Part shown: positions 8,590 to 17,658 of the stretch, piece after piece
Position numbering within the stretch: position 1 is the first letter of the stretch
How the letters are laid out: every line of letters begins with the position of its first letter
Origin: VMCP01 sp964645755
GTDB lineage: Bacteria; Bacteroidota; Bacteroidia; NS11-12g; UBA955
Direction: 5' to 3'
Assembly (NCBI GenBank): GCA_964645755.1
Contig: CAZYBT010000008.1
Coordinates: forward strand, 1-51,501
Length of the DNA: 51,501 nucleotides
Made by a program: the position numbers and the translations under genes
Notes under the pieces: model-generated
What the model was told of the DNA's origin: nothing
The model's database searches: none
What the model saw: only the letters and a program-made list of their open reading frames with translations

Positions 8590-9793
8590 CTTCTTTAAAT
8601 CTCGTTTGAATCACAAATGCCGACAGCAAAGTTATTGCAGCAATAGCATAAATTGACGCGGCAACTCCAAATTTATCGGCAATTAAACCTGTAATCACGG
8701 CACCAATTGCATATCCTAAATCTCTCCAAAATCGAAAAACGCCCAAAGAATTGGCCCTATCGGCTGGATGGGTATATTGAGCGATTGTAGCCAAAAATGT
8801 AGGGTAAACCAGGGCTGTACCAATTCCTAACAGTGCACTTAAAACCACCCACACGATATAAATCGGATTTAACGACATACAAAACAGCGTTAAACCTTGT
8901 AAAAACATCCCCCAAAATAACAGTAACTTTTTGGAATATAAATCGGCCAATTTTCCTGTAATGAGTTGGCCTATACCCCAAAACGCCGGATAAACTGCTG
9001 CAATGATGCCAATTTCTTTAATTTGAAATCCCTGATTTGCCAATACCACAGGTAAAAGTCCCCACACCATACCATCGTTCAAATTATTGACCAACCCGGC
9101 TTGAGAAACAGATCCTAAAATTGGATGCTTCCAAGAAGTGTGGTAAAATACATTCTTAAGTCGAGGAATCATCGATTTTTCGGACTCTTTCTGACTGTGT
9201 AAGGTGGTGTCCTTTACAAATAAAATAGTGGTTAAAAGTCCAACAATTGACAAAGCAATACCGATATAAAAAGGGTAAGGTCTAACCCCATAACGTTGTG
9301 CAATGAATGCCGTAAGCATGGCAACAAAAGCCACTGACAAATAACCAGCAAACTCATTCAAGCCCATTGCAAATCCCCGTTGTTTCTCGCCTACCAGATC
9401 AATTTTCATGACCACCGTGCTTGACCAAGCAAGTCCTTGGTGGATTCCAAGAAGCACATTGGTAAACACAACCCATGTCCAAGAAGTTGCATGAATCATT
9501 AAAAATGGAATTGGCAGGGCCAATATCCATCCCAAAATAAGCACATTTTTTCGACCAATTTTTCCGGCAAGTTTTCCAGAAAAATAGTTCGATACAGCTT
9601 TGGCGACACCAAAAACGGTAATAAAGGATAAAATTGCAGCATTTGCCTGAATATGAAATACATCTGAAGCAAAAAGTGGCATGATGCTGCGCTCCATTCC
9701 CACCATTCCACCAACAAAAGCATTCACAAGAACAAGTAGCATGAATTGGGGTAAATTTTCCTTTAGGCCGAGTTTAATCTGATTTTCTTGCAT
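8579..9793 (-). CDS. MFS transporter
   Basis: A 12-TM major facilitator protein of about 404 residues from MQENQIKLGL. The motif-A-like loop between TM2 and TM3 reads GKLAGKIGRKN, with a second copy (GKLADLYSKK) in the C-terminal half. It is downstream of a Crp/Fnr gene and overlaps a rhodanese gene; substrate unknown, with sulfur compounds a guess from the rhodanese. A longer reading starts at 9838, but that codon sits 4 bp from a Crp/Fnr-type dyad (9842-9855) that should be an operator, and a weak -7 element lies at 9812-9819, so I prefer 9793. Confidence 0.9.
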   Translation of the reverse strand: MQENQIKLGLKENLPQFMLLVLVNAFVGGMVGMERSIMPLFASDVFHIQANAAILSFITVFGVAKAVSNYFSGKLAGKIGRKNVLILGWILALPIPFLMIHATSWTWVVFTNVLLGIHQGLAWSSTVVMKIDLVGEKQRGFAMGLNEFAGYLSVAFVAMLTAFIAQRYGVRPYPFYIGIALSIVGLLTTILFVKDTTLHSQKESEKSMIPRLKNVFYHTSWKHPILGSVSQAGLVNNLNDGMVWGLLPVVLANQGFQIKEIGIIAAVYPAFWGIGQLITGKLADLYSKKLLLFWGMFLQGLTLFCMSLNPIYIVWVVLSALLGIGTALVYPTFLATIAQYTHPADRANSLGVFRFWRDLGYAIGAVITGLIADKFGVAASIYAIAAITLLSAFVIQTRFKEDGK

Positions 9794-9811
9794 GGACAAA
9801 TCAATTCCACA

Positions 9812-9819
9812 CAAAGTTC
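9812..9819 (-). promoter_or_regulatory. Weak -7 element of the MFS-rhodanese operon
   Basis: GAACTTTG on the minus strand is one mismatch from TAnnTTTG. A start about 5 nt downstream (near 9807) would place the dyad at 9842-9855 close to -41.5, the class II activator position. Confidence 0.35.
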
Positions 9820-9841
9820 CCACTACGCTCTGGCGCATTCT

Positions 9842-9855
9842 TTAACAAATGTTAA
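9842..9855 (-). promoter_or_regulatory. Candidate Crp/Fnr-type operator before the MFS gene
   Basis: TTAACAAATGTTAA is a perfect 5-4-5 dyad with the architecture of Crp/Fnr-family sites. It lies between the Crp/Fnr gene and the MFS-rhodanese pair. Control by the neighbouring regulator is inferred from position. Confidence 0.55.
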
Positions 9856-9864
9856 ATAATGTGT

Positions 9865-10452
9865 TTACTTCTTAGCCCGAATTCTGCTCAAACTCACCTG
9901 TGTAATTCCCAAATAAGATGCGATGTATTTCAGTGGAATTCTCTGAATTGCTTGAGGTTGCTCTAACAACAGCTGCCCATAGCGTTCATCGGCAGTTAAA
10001 AACTGCAAGCTCTCTAAACGATTAATCTGCTGGATATATGCATGCTCTATGAATTTATAAAACACCTTCTCTATATCAGGAAATGTTGCAAAAAGTGCAA
10101 ATAATTTTGGGGTATTGATTTGAAATAACTGAGAATCTTCAATGGCCTCAATGCCTTTGCTCGATGGTTTCATGGTTATCAAACTTTCACCCCTTGCCAC
10201 AAATGAGTTTTCAAACTCAAAGCTCTCTGTTATATCTCGGCCATCCTTGAAATAGAAAATCCTCAAACATCCTGAATCAATAAAATATAAATTCTTACAC
10301 GATTGACCAATATCTTGTACCAATTCACCTTTTTTAAAAGAAACCCTTTGGGTAATTTCTAAAATTGCATCAGTTGAATCATCTTTGAGCGCATATAAAT
10401 GCTTCAATGCCGTAACCAAAGGCTGATATTCAAATTGACTCAACATATTCAT
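9865..10452 (-). CDS. Crp/Fnr family transcriptional regulator
   Basis: 195 residues from MNMLSQFEYQ: an N-terminal cyclic-nucleotide-binding-like beta roll (FKKGELVQDIGQSCKNLYFIDSG) and a C-terminal helix-turn-helix (IPLKYIASYLGITQVSLSRIR). There is no FNR-type N-terminal cysteine cluster, so an Fe-S oxygen sensor is unlikely. A longer reading to 10602 would overlap the divergent ClC gene by 100 bp and adds no recognisable domain. Downstream on the same strand lies a Crp-type dyad and the MFS-rhodanese pair, the likely target operon. Confidence 0.9.
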   Translation of the reverse strand: MNMLSQFEYQPLVTALKHLYALKDDSTDAILEITQRVSFKKGELVQDIGQSCKNLYFIDSGCLRIFYFKDGRDITESFEFENSFVARGESLITMKPSSKGIEAIEDSQLFQINTPKLFALFATFPDIEKVFYKFIEHAYIQQINRLESLQFLTADERYGQLLLEQPQAIQRIPLKYIASYLGITQVSLSRIRAKK

Positions 10453-10485
10453 GTTCCTTGAAACACGAATATAAGTCGAAAGTCG

Positions 10486-10493
10486 TAGATTTG
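10486..10493 (+). promoter_or_regulatory. ClC gene -7 element
   Basis: TAGATTTG matches TAnnTTTG and ends 8 nt before the ATG at 10502, predicting a leader of only a few bases. Confidence 0.5.
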
Positions 10494-10501
10494 TTGAAGG
10501 A

Positions 10502-11734
10502 ATGCTTAAGAACCTCGCACTTTGGAGTCTCGTATGTATCGCAATTGGCATACTTTCAGGAAGTTCGTCTGCAATTTTTCTTCTGTGTTTAGACTGGGTC
10601 ACACAGGTTCGCGAATCGCATAAGTGGTTGATTTACTTATTACCTATCGGTGGTTTAATGATTGGATTGGCTTACAGCAAATCTCCTGAGGCATCAAAAA
10701 AGGGGAACAATGCCATCATTACAGAATACCAACAATTCAATACCTTACTGCCATTCATTACGGCGCCATTGGTATTTTTGGCCACGATTCTCACCCACTT
10801 ATTGGGAGGATCGGCTGGTAGAGAAGGCACCGCGGTACAAATGTCGGCGGCCATTGCAGATCAATTCTCTAGGTTTCAATTCTCAAGGTTTGCAAACAGA
10901 AAATTGCTCATCAAATTAGGTGTGGCAGGAGGATTTGCGGGTGTTTTTGGAACCCCGTTTGCGGGTGCGGTATTTGCTATTGAACTTTTATTTAAAGACA
11001 AATTTCACTGGAAATTCATCCTTCCAACCGCATTGACTGCGTGGATTGCCCACCTTTCTTGTATCACCTTTTTTCCGGTACATCACACAGAATATCATAT
11101 TTTTTCAACGCCCCCAATATCCCTCATTAATTTACTTAAAATCTTCATTGCAAGTATTTTATTTGGATTAACTGCCCGTTTATTTGTGATTTCTGCAAAT
11201 CTTTTTTCGAAAATCGGTTCTTCTATTACAAAAACAGCATGGTTAAAGCCCGTAATTGCTGGAATTTTACTGATTTTCATTTACTCGATTTTCAATTGCG
11301 AGCCATTTTATGGATTGGGAATAAAAGGCATTGAAGATTCCTTTTTTAGAATTTCGAGGGACAGTGACTTTTTGGTAAAATTGTTGTTGACCACTTTTAC
11401 CTTGTCGTTTGGATTCAAAGGAGGCGAAGTGACCCCTTTATTTTTCATCGGTGCCACTTTGGGAAGTGCGTTATCGGGATACTTAGGATTACCCACAGAT
11501 TTAATGGCGGGAATGGGATTATTGGCGGTGTTTGCATCTGCTACTCACTCTCCTGTTGCAAGTTCTATCATGGGAATAGAGCTTTTTGGAATCGAATATT
11601 TTGGTTATTTTATTTTCGTTTCAATTATTGCCAACTTCTTTTCTGGAAAAGAAGGAATTTACAGTGAACAGAAAAGCTTCATGAAACAGTTAAAATTAGA
11701 AAATTTGGCTTTTTGGGGGACGTTGACCAAGTAA
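10502..11734 (+). CDS. ClC family chloride channel/antiporter
   Basis: 410 residues, multi-TM. Family motifs: GGSAGREGTAVQM (the GxGREGP region, with T in place of P), GVFGTPFAGAVFAIELLF and KGGEVTPLFFIGATLGSALSGYLG. The usual first motif GSGIP around the central Ser is replaced here by a divergent N-terminal region, and there is no CBS domain, which fits short prokaryotic ClC proteins (YfeO/EriC-like). Ion selectivity (Cl- or F-) cannot be decided by eye. It is divergent from the Crp/Fnr gene across a 49-bp gap. Confidence 0.9.
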   Translation: MLKNLALWSLVCIAIGILSGSSSAIFLLCLDWVTQVRESHKWLIYLLPIGGLMIGLAYSKSPEASKKGNNAIITEYQQFNTLLPFITAPLVFLATILTHLLGGSAGREGTAVQMSAAIADQFSRFQFSRFANRKLLIKLGVAGGFAGVFGTPFAGAVFAIELLFKDKFHWKFILPTALTAWIAHLSCITFFPVHHTEYHIFSTPPISLINLLKIFIASILFGLTARLFVISANLFSKIGSSITKTAWLKPVIAGILLIFIYSIFNCEPFYGLGIKGIEDSFFRISRDSDFLVKLLLTTFTLSFGFKGGEVTPLFFIGATLGSALSGYLGLPTDLMAGMGLLAVFASATHSPVASSIMGIELFGIEYFGYFIFVSIIANFFSGKEGIYSEQKSFMKQLKLENLAFWGTLTK

Positions 11735-11742
11735 CCAACAAT

Positions 11743-12237
11743 TTACAACTGTTTTTGGTGCAAATCTGATAAACATGCTTCTGAAAAACCTGCAACATCA
11801 TCATTTTCAAAAGAATCGAGCAAGTCTCGAACGGGTTTATATTGAACATCGCACGGCACGTCAATGGCCGCATAATTGTCATTCAGTCCCTCGAAGTTAC
11901 ACCCTAAGTCAACCAATTGATTGAGCAACCCATTCAAATCTACTTGATCGTTTAAACGCACGATGTGAATGGTTGAATTTCCAGATTCCTTTACAGTTTG
12001 CTTATATGCAAGCATGCCTCCTTCTTTTTCATCTTTTTCCGCAAGGATAACGTCATCGGCGGCTATCAGGGGTGCATAAAATGGGATATTATCGATTTGA
12101 TAAATGCCCAGTTCGGCATCCAAAGGCTTGCACCACATTGTTTCAATCATGTCTTTTTCAAATAGTTCCGAATAAAAACGGAAGACAATTTTCACAAAAT
12201 CGTCTGGAGACTCATGCAATTCTTCTGATGATGACAT
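11743..12237 (-). CDS. DUF4265 domain protein
   Basis: A 164-residue acidic cytoplasmic protein. The segment ETMWCKPLDAELGIYQIDNIPFYAPLIAADDVILAE matches my knowledge of DUF4265; key parts are the W..PL.....Y..DNIPF core and the following ADDV. The later GNSTIHIVRL strand also fits. No activity is known for the family. It is convergent with ClC and divergent from the helicase gene. Its own -7 element ends 4 nt before the ATG, so the message is probably leaderless. Confidence 0.8.
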   Translation of the reverse strand: MSSSEELHESPDDFVKIVFRFYSELFEKDMIETMWCKPLDAELGIYQIDNIPFYAPLIAADDVILAEKDEKEGGMLAYKQTVKESGNSTIHIVRLNDQVDLNGLLNQLVDLGCNFEGLNDNYAAIDVPCDVQYKPVRDLLDSFENDDVAGFSEACLSDLHQKQL

Positions 12238-12241
12238 GGCA

Positions 12242-12249
12242 CAAAGTTA
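12242..12249 (-). promoter_or_regulatory. DUF4265 gene -7 element
   Basis: TAACTTTG on the minus strand matches TAnnTTTG; 4 nt separate it from the ATG at 12237. Confidence 0.55.
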
Positions 12250-12310
12250 ATTGAAAAAGGGCGAATCATGACTTTGAAAATACGAGAGTAGCAACAATGA
12301 AATAAAGCCG

Positions 12311-12318
12311 TACCTTTG
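12311..12318 (+). promoter_or_regulatory. DEAD-box helicase gene -7 element
   Basis: TACCTTTG matches TAnnTTTG and ends 5 nt before the TTG start at 12324, implying a leaderless mRNA with a UUG first codon. Confidence 0.55.
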
Positions 12319-12323
12319 TAGTC

Positions 12324-13688
12324 TTGGAAGATTTTATTAAACTCGGCATTGCGCAACCAATTATTGACGCTCTTGCCACCCAGGGATATTCAACCCCCAC
12401 ACCAATACAACAACAAGCCATACCTCCGGCGTTAAACCATAGAGATTTATTGGGAACTGCACAAACTGGAACTGGTAAAACAGCGGCCTTTTCAATTCCC
12501 ATCATCCAACATTTGATGGAGATTCAGCATCAAAAAAGATCTGAGATAAAGGCATTAATTTTAACTCCTACGAGGGAATTGGCGTTACAAATCGATGAGA
12601 GCATCCGCGATTATTCTGTCAACACCAAACTACGTCATGTGGTTATATTTGGCGGAGTGAAACAAACTTCACAAGTTGAAGCGATTAGAAGGGGCATGGA
12701 CATCATGACGGCAACTCCGGGCAGGCTGTTAGATCTGATGCAACAAGGTTATATTGATCTTAGGGGAATAACGCATTTCGTATTGGATGAGGCAGACAGA
12801 ATGTTGGACATGGGATTTATCAACGATGTAAAAAAGGTCATTGCTAAATTACCTTCCAAACGTCAAACGCTATTTTTTTCGGCAACGATGCCCAACGAGG
12901 TCGTGAAATTAAGTGAATCAATTTTAAAAGACCCAGTTCGTGTAGCGGTAGCTCCGGTGAGTACAACCGCAGAAAAAGTAATACAAAAACTATATTTTGT
13001 AGATCAAAAGAATAAGAAATTCTTATTGCAAGACATGTTACAGAATTCACTCAAAGAAGTTGATTCTGTACTTGTTTTTACCCGCACAAAACACGGAGCA
13101 AATAAGGTTGTGAAAGATCTCGAAAAAATTAAAGTCACAGCGCAAGCCATTCACGGTAACAAAAGTCAAGCGGCTCGCCAAAGTGCATTAAATAACTTCA
13201 AAAATAGAACCACTAGGGTACTGGTGGCAACTGATATCGCGGCGAGGGGAATTGATATCGATGAGCTGACTCACGTAATCAATTATGAAATTCCCAACAT
13301 TCCAGAAACCTATGTCCACAGAATTGGTAGAACTGGAAGGGCTGGAAACAGCGGCGTGGCGATTTCTTTTGTAGACAGAGAAGAGGTACCTTTTATTCGC
13401 GATATTCAAAAATTGATCAAAATGGAAATTGAAAGAGACGATGATCATGATTTTGGACCTGGCACACAGGTAAAAGACGACACAGAAAGCAAGTCACAAA
13501 ACCGTCCCCCACAAAGAATAGAGCGAAAAATTGCTGAGAAGGAAAAGAACAACAGTCAGTTTAGAGGTTCGGGAAATCAGCCAAAATCTGGTGATCAAAA
13601 TAGAACCCAATCTCACCAAAGACCTCAGAATCAGGAACAACCAAACCGACCAAAAAAGGTGTGGAGACCTGTAGATAAAAATAAATAA
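12324..13688 (+). CDS. DEAD-box ATP-dependent RNA helicase
   Basis: 454 residues, RhlE-like. Motifs in order: Q motif (TPTPIQQQAIP), I AQTGTGKT, Ia PTRELA, Ib TPGR, II DEAD, III SAT, IV VFTRTKHGA, V TDIAARGID, VI HRIGRTGRAG. The C-terminal 80 residues are a charged Gln/Arg/Asn-rich tail for RNA binding. It probably unwinds structured RNA in ribosome assembly or decay. The start is TTG at 12324: the only upstream in-frame ATG (12297) is followed two codons later by TAA, and the next downstream ATG would remove the Q motif. Confidence 0.96.
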   Translation: MEDFIKLGIAQPIIDALATQGYSTPTPIQQQAIPPALNHRDLLGTAQTGTGKTAAFSIPIIQHLMEIQHQKRSEIKALILTPTRELALQIDESIRDYSVNTKLRHVVIFGGVKQTSQVEAIRRGMDIMTATPGRLLDLMQQGYIDLRGITHFVLDEADRMLDMGFINDVKKVIAKLPSKRQTLFFSATMPNEVVKLSESILKDPVRVAVAPVSTTAEKVIQKLYFVDQKNKKFLLQDMLQNSLKEVDSVLVFTRTKHGANKVVKDLEKIKVTAQAIHGNKSQAARQSALNNFKNRTTRVLVATDIAARGIDIDELTHVINYEIPNIPETYVHRIGRTGRAGNSGVAISFVDREEVPFIRDIQKLIKMEIERDDDHDFGPGTQVKDDTESKSQNRPPQRIERKIAEKEKNNSQFRGSGNQPKSGDQNRTQSHQRPQNQEQPNRPKKVWRPVDKNK

Positions 13689-13759
13689 AGGGTATCACAG
13701 GCATCAAAATTTGGATTTGTAAACAAAAACCTTTTGATTTACAATTCGTTCAAATTTAT

Positions 13760-13993
13760 ATGCTTATGAATCACAATACTACTCCAACAATTTCATCTGA
13801 AAAAACAGCTCAGTTAAAACGCAGAGGTAAAACAGGTCTTAATTGCTTGTTCATTGGTGCATTTCTGGGCTTTTTGAGCTGTATTTTGAGCATCACTAAC
13901 CCGATTCCCGACCTATACTACCATATTTTGTACGGACTAACCAGCATTGCAATTACCATAATTTTTGTTGGCCTTTATTGCATTTTTGAGTAA
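13760..13993 (+). CDS. Small two-TM membrane protein
   Basis: 77 residues (75 if the second ATG at 13766 is used). A polar, basic N-terminus (KTAQLKRRGKTG) is followed by two hydrophobic spans, about residues 30-48 and 54-75, ending at the C-terminus. No family recognised. It lies between the helicase and the convergent 1159-residue exported protein with 12 bp between stops. Probably an inner-membrane protein with a cytoplasmic N-terminus. Confidence 0.6.
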   Translation: MLMNHNTTPTISSEKTAQLKRRGKTGLNCLFIGAFLGFLSCILSITNPIPDLYYHILYGLTSIAITIIFVGLYCIFE

Positions 13994-14005
13994 CAATTTG
14001 GTGGT

Positions 14006-17000
14006 TTACTGAACCATTACCTTTTTTACAGCTTTTAAATGACCTTTGTTGATTTCTACGAAATACACACCAGATGGCCAATTTTGCGTAACAATTTCCA
14101 ATTTATTTTCTGATATCTGCGAATAATTTTCCATGATTTGACCGGTTACGCTTAAAATCTTAACCGAAGCATTCAAAAGTTCATTGCCTTCTAATGCAAA
14201 TTTCCCTACAGATGGATTTGGATATAAGTTAACCGACTGATTTAACGTCAATTTATCTGCATTCAACGCATAATTGGTGGTGAATTGATATTCAAAAAAG
14301 CTCCCAAAATCGGCATTAAAAGATTTAATGATATTCCCTGCTGCATTTCTAATTCTTACCAAACCTGAACCTTGAGCGGTATTGGCCCACCACGACAATC
14401 CATCGATACCAGCATCGGTTACCACCAATCTGTAACAACCATTTAACTCCAATGGATAACTGTGAATTTTATTGGCAACCGTATACAATTCACTCACAAC
14501 AATTTTACCATCTACATCGTATAATGTCATAGAATTTTCAGACGGATTGTTGTTGGTGCGAAGCTCAATTTTGAATGAGCCCGGAATGACATCCGGAATG
14601 GTTACTTTCGACGACATGATATTGTTCTGAACATAATCATCCGTTTGATTGTTCACCGACTTTATACTGCAATAAAAACGATTGTCACTTGGCAACATGC
14701 CATTGTCCCACAACCCCCATGAAGGCAATATTACACTTACAGTATCCATGTACTCTAAAGTACCTGTCCATGTCCAATTCTGTTTAACGGAGGACTGATT
14801 TGCCCAATATTCAAATGTGATTTTATTGATGGTATTTTTTCCTGAATTTTGAATTAAAACGATTGGTTGATTGCAAATTGGGTTTGATTTTGCATATTCA
14901 TAATCGGATGAAGGTTGTTTGATATCCAAGATTCTGGCATCCAAATCAAAATTGGGCTTATCATAGGTAATCAGTTGATTTGCAACTATATATCGATAAT
15001 CACCACCTGTTTTGTTTGGTTCAGAAATGTGATAATCTATGTAAGTTTGATGTTCTGGGACTAAATGCGGTGTTAAATCAAATTCAAACAATTTGGTTCT
15101 TAGGCCTGGGCACCAACCTTGACGCGGTATAAGCCAAGTTCCACCTTGAGCAATCATTGGGTTTGTTGAACAATCAATATTTGCACTCCAAGTGAATTCG
15201 GCACTGCCCCCTCCAACATTGAGAAAATGGTAAATTGGACCTCCGTTTTGCTCAAATTCACCATCAGAACCATGTCCTGTAGTAGAACTACGCATTTTAA
15301 ATCGACTACCATTGAGAGGCTTAACAAGAACAGGCGCAAAAACAGAATTATTCAAAATACTACCTATTCCAGGCCCCCCTAACCTTGCACCACCCTGCCA
15401 CAATTGGTTAAAATCTAAAACCTTCGCAATAGGTTTACCTACGATAAATAAAAATTCAATGTCCATTTGCTCTTGATTTTGTCCGCCCATGGTCATCATC
15501 ATTCTCTTTCTTCCCTTCAATAAAGGTGCAAAATCAGACATATCGTAGTACCAACTTTTACCTGCTATTCCAAGATCCAGTCCCAAACCATAAGGAGTTA
15601 CAAACGACATAATTTCGTTGTACCAAGGGAAACGTTTTTCAAAATTTAAATTCTTTATGTCAATAGTTCCGTCGGTTTGATTGGCAATGGAGTCTTTTAA
15701 TATACCTTTATCTCCGTTGAATACCTTAGATTTTGTGGCATGATAAGCATACCAGATGGTATCGGTATTGATGACATCATGTTCAACGATTGAACCATTT
15801 TTCTTTGAAATAATTGAATATTGACTAATGGCGTTCGGATTTCTCACAATTGAATCACGAACGATTCTCTTGGCATTAGTGAAGGTATAATCACCTCTTA
15901 TGAAATCTATTGCCGGCTTGATATTCGATGCAGTAAATGATCGATGGATATCGATCCCTCTTTCATATGTCCAAGATATTCCTGAGCCGGTTGAAGATTT
16001 TCCAAACTTCGAATCGCCAACTTGAAGCCCTTGTCCCTCATAAAAAGGATAATATGCAACCAGATTCGAATAATTTGCAAATGAAGTGTCAATTGACGCA
16101 TACATTAAGGCATTCACATCATTGGCAGACAATGATTTATCCCAAATACTTAATTCAGATAATTTTCCTTTGTAATTGTTGTTAAACACTTGATCCTTAC
16201 CTAAGATTACATTCATGAGGGACATAGACTTAGTTTTGGAAGTACCCGATAGCCAAAGAGTTCCATTGAGATAAATGGACATATTGCCTGTAGTTGCATT
16301 TTTGGTGAATGTCCAATGATTCCATTTACCTTCATACTCTGAAGTTGTGGCAGCTTTGTTAATTCTATCGTAAGCACCAGCAGAAAATCCACAATCAAAA
16401 TAAATACTACCATCAGACCATGGAAAGTGAATATTGAGCTGACGTTGATTTTTATCCGTGGCGTAACCATAGATCACGGAAGTTGTAGTGGGTAAACTTT
16501 TAGGATCACCAAAGGCCCAAAAAGAGATTGAAATCTCCTTAGAAATGGAACTTAATTTATTGGCATCCAATTCAATATGTCCATTATTAGAGAAATCGAT
16601 TGAGAAATTATTTGTTGCAGAAATCGCGGAAGTGCTTGTGTCTGTGATACCATCTAAAACAAGAGCATTGGAAATTTTTGAATTTGTAAAAGAAAATTCA
16701 ATCAAAATACTGCTTTTACCATCCCAGAGAAAAGGGTTGGCAAAGACTATTTTATTTTGACCCGAAACAAAAGAGGTAGAGGCGTGATAAACCTCTGTAA
16801 AACCATTTAAATGAACGGTTTGTGGGGTCAAATTTACAGTGGAAATATGTTTTAGTCGGATCTTTAAAAAATTGGCTGAAGCTGTATTCTGGGCGTACAA
16901 TGACAATGCATGGATAAAACCAGAATCCAAACCAGCTGATTTTAATTCAGCGGCGGAATACATAAATTGTGATTTTCCAGAAAAATTATTCGTTGGTAGA

Positions 17001-17485
17001 GAAGCGTTTGCCCCACCTGGGGTGTACACTAAAGAATAATTGGTTTCGTTTTGAACACCAGATACCACGATGTTGTCTTGTGAATAATCATAATAATCAT
17101 AGATGGGTGCCTTCGCATATTTAAAAGAAGATCCTGTAAAATTTGTTACGGTGTAATTTGGGGTTGTTTGGGCGATAGTTTCAATTTTTGTTGAATCAAC
17201 TACAAAGGTATTGCAAGAGTAATCCCATTCACCACAACCTTTATTTCTGTTATTTTGATCTGAAACCAGTCCGTTCTTACAGCGCATGCTATAACGCATG
17301 ATGATTTTTTCAAATTCGAGATTGCCGTCTGGAAATTGAATCACCGTGTCTCTGTTATTGGTTCCATAATGCCAGGTTTTCACAGACAAGGTATCTCCGG
17401 CTTTTTGGGCAAAAATTTGAACGGTATAAAGGGTAAAAATCGCACATAATGCAGCGATACGAATCATTGGGTTTTTGAGTAACAT
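14006..17485 (-). CDS. T9SS-exported PNGase F-like protein with LamG-like domain
   Basis: 1159 residues. Signal peptide 1-26 (ends VQIFAQ). The N-terminal part has the Cys-rich CGEWDYSCNT motif seen in peptide-N-glycosidase F-related proteins. A LamG/concanavalin-like domain (about 290-480, DFSNNGHIEL to AYYPFYEGQGL) follows, then a region resembling the PNGase F C-terminal domain (about 650-870: TTGHGSDGEFEQNGG and GGTWLIPRQGWCPG). The end (1085-1159, from LYPNPSVGKF) is a type A T9SS sorting domain. Likely a cell-surface or secreted amidase or binding protein acting on glycoproteins. Whether catalytic acidic residues are kept needs alignment. Divergent from the regulator at 17659. Confidence 0.85.
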   Translation of the reverse strand: MLLKNPMIRIAALCAIFTLYTVQIFAQKAGDTLSVKTWHYGTNNRDTVIQFPDGNLEFEKIIMRYSMRCKNGLVSDQNNRNKGCGEWDYSCNTFVVDSTKIETIAQTTPNYTVTNFTGSSFKYAKAPIYDYYDYSQDNIVVSGVQNETNYSLVYTPGGANASLPTNNFSGKSQFMYSAAELKSAGLDSGFIHALSLYAQNTASANFLKIRLKHISTVNLTPQTVHLNGFTEVYHASTSFVSGQNKIVFANPFLWDGKSSILIEFSFTNSKISNALVLDGITDTSTSAISATNNFSIDFSNNGHIELDANKLSSISKEISISFWAFGDPKSLPTTTSVIYGYATDKNQRQLNIHFPWSDGSIYFDCGFSAGAYDRINKAATTSEYEGKWNHWTFTKNATTGNMSIYLNGTLWLSGTSKTKSMSLMNVILGKDQVFNNNYKGKLSELSIWDKSLSANDVNALMYASIDTSFANYSNLVAYYPFYEGQGLQVGDSKFGKSSTGSGISWTYERGIDIHRSFTASNIKPAIDFIRGDYTFTNAKRIVRDSIVRNPNAISQYSIISKKNGSIVEHDVINTDTIWYAYHATKSKVFNGDKGILKDSIANQTDGTIDIKNLNFEKRFPWYNEIMSFVTPYGLGLDLGIAGKSWYYDMSDFAPLLKGRKRMMMTMGGQNQEQMDIEFLFIVGKPIAKVLDFNQLWQGGARLGGPGIGSILNNSVFAPVLVKPLNGSRFKMRSSTTGHGSDGEFEQNGGPIYHFLNVGGGSAEFTWSANIDCSTNPMIAQGGTWLIPRQGWCPGLRTKLFEFDLTPHLVPEHQTYIDYHISEPNKTGGDYRYIVANQLITYDKPNFDLDARILDIKQPSSDYEYAKSNPICNQPIVLIQNSGKNTINKITFEYWANQSSVKQNWTWTGTLEYMDTVSVILPSWGLWDNGMLPSDNRFYCSIKSVNNQTDDYVQNNIMSSKVTIPDVIPGSFKIELRTNNNPSENSMTLYDVDGKIVVSELYTVANKIHSYPLELNGCYRLVVTDAGIDGLSWWANTAQGSGLVRIRNAAGNIIKSFNADFGSFFEYQFTTNYALNADKLTLNQSVNLYPNPSVGKFALEGNELLNASVKILSVTGQIMENYSQISENKLEIVTQNWPSGVYFVEINKGHLKAVKKVMVQ

Positions 17486-17658
17486 TATTTACAAATGATA
17501 GAATTGTTATATTTTTCAAAAATATTGAGATAAGGTGAATAATCAAAACATTATTATCGCATGTCAATCATTGAAAAAATGCGTCATTCATGCAATTGTG
17601 ACATAATTGTTCCTTGTAAAAAAAAGAACATTCAATGTCACTTACTAATTTTGAATCA

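Noticed and set aside
9794..9838. MFS start at 9838 (MRQSVVGTLC...)
   Set aside because: It would be 4 bp from the Crp-type dyad and upstream of the only -7 candidate; similarity to relatives begins at MQENQIKLGL.
9865..10452. True FNR oxygen sensor
   Set aside because: No N-terminal cysteine cluster; only two cysteines in the beta roll.
10453..10602. Crp/Fnr start at 10602
   Set aside because: This would overlap the divergent ClC gene by about 100 bp and adds no domain.
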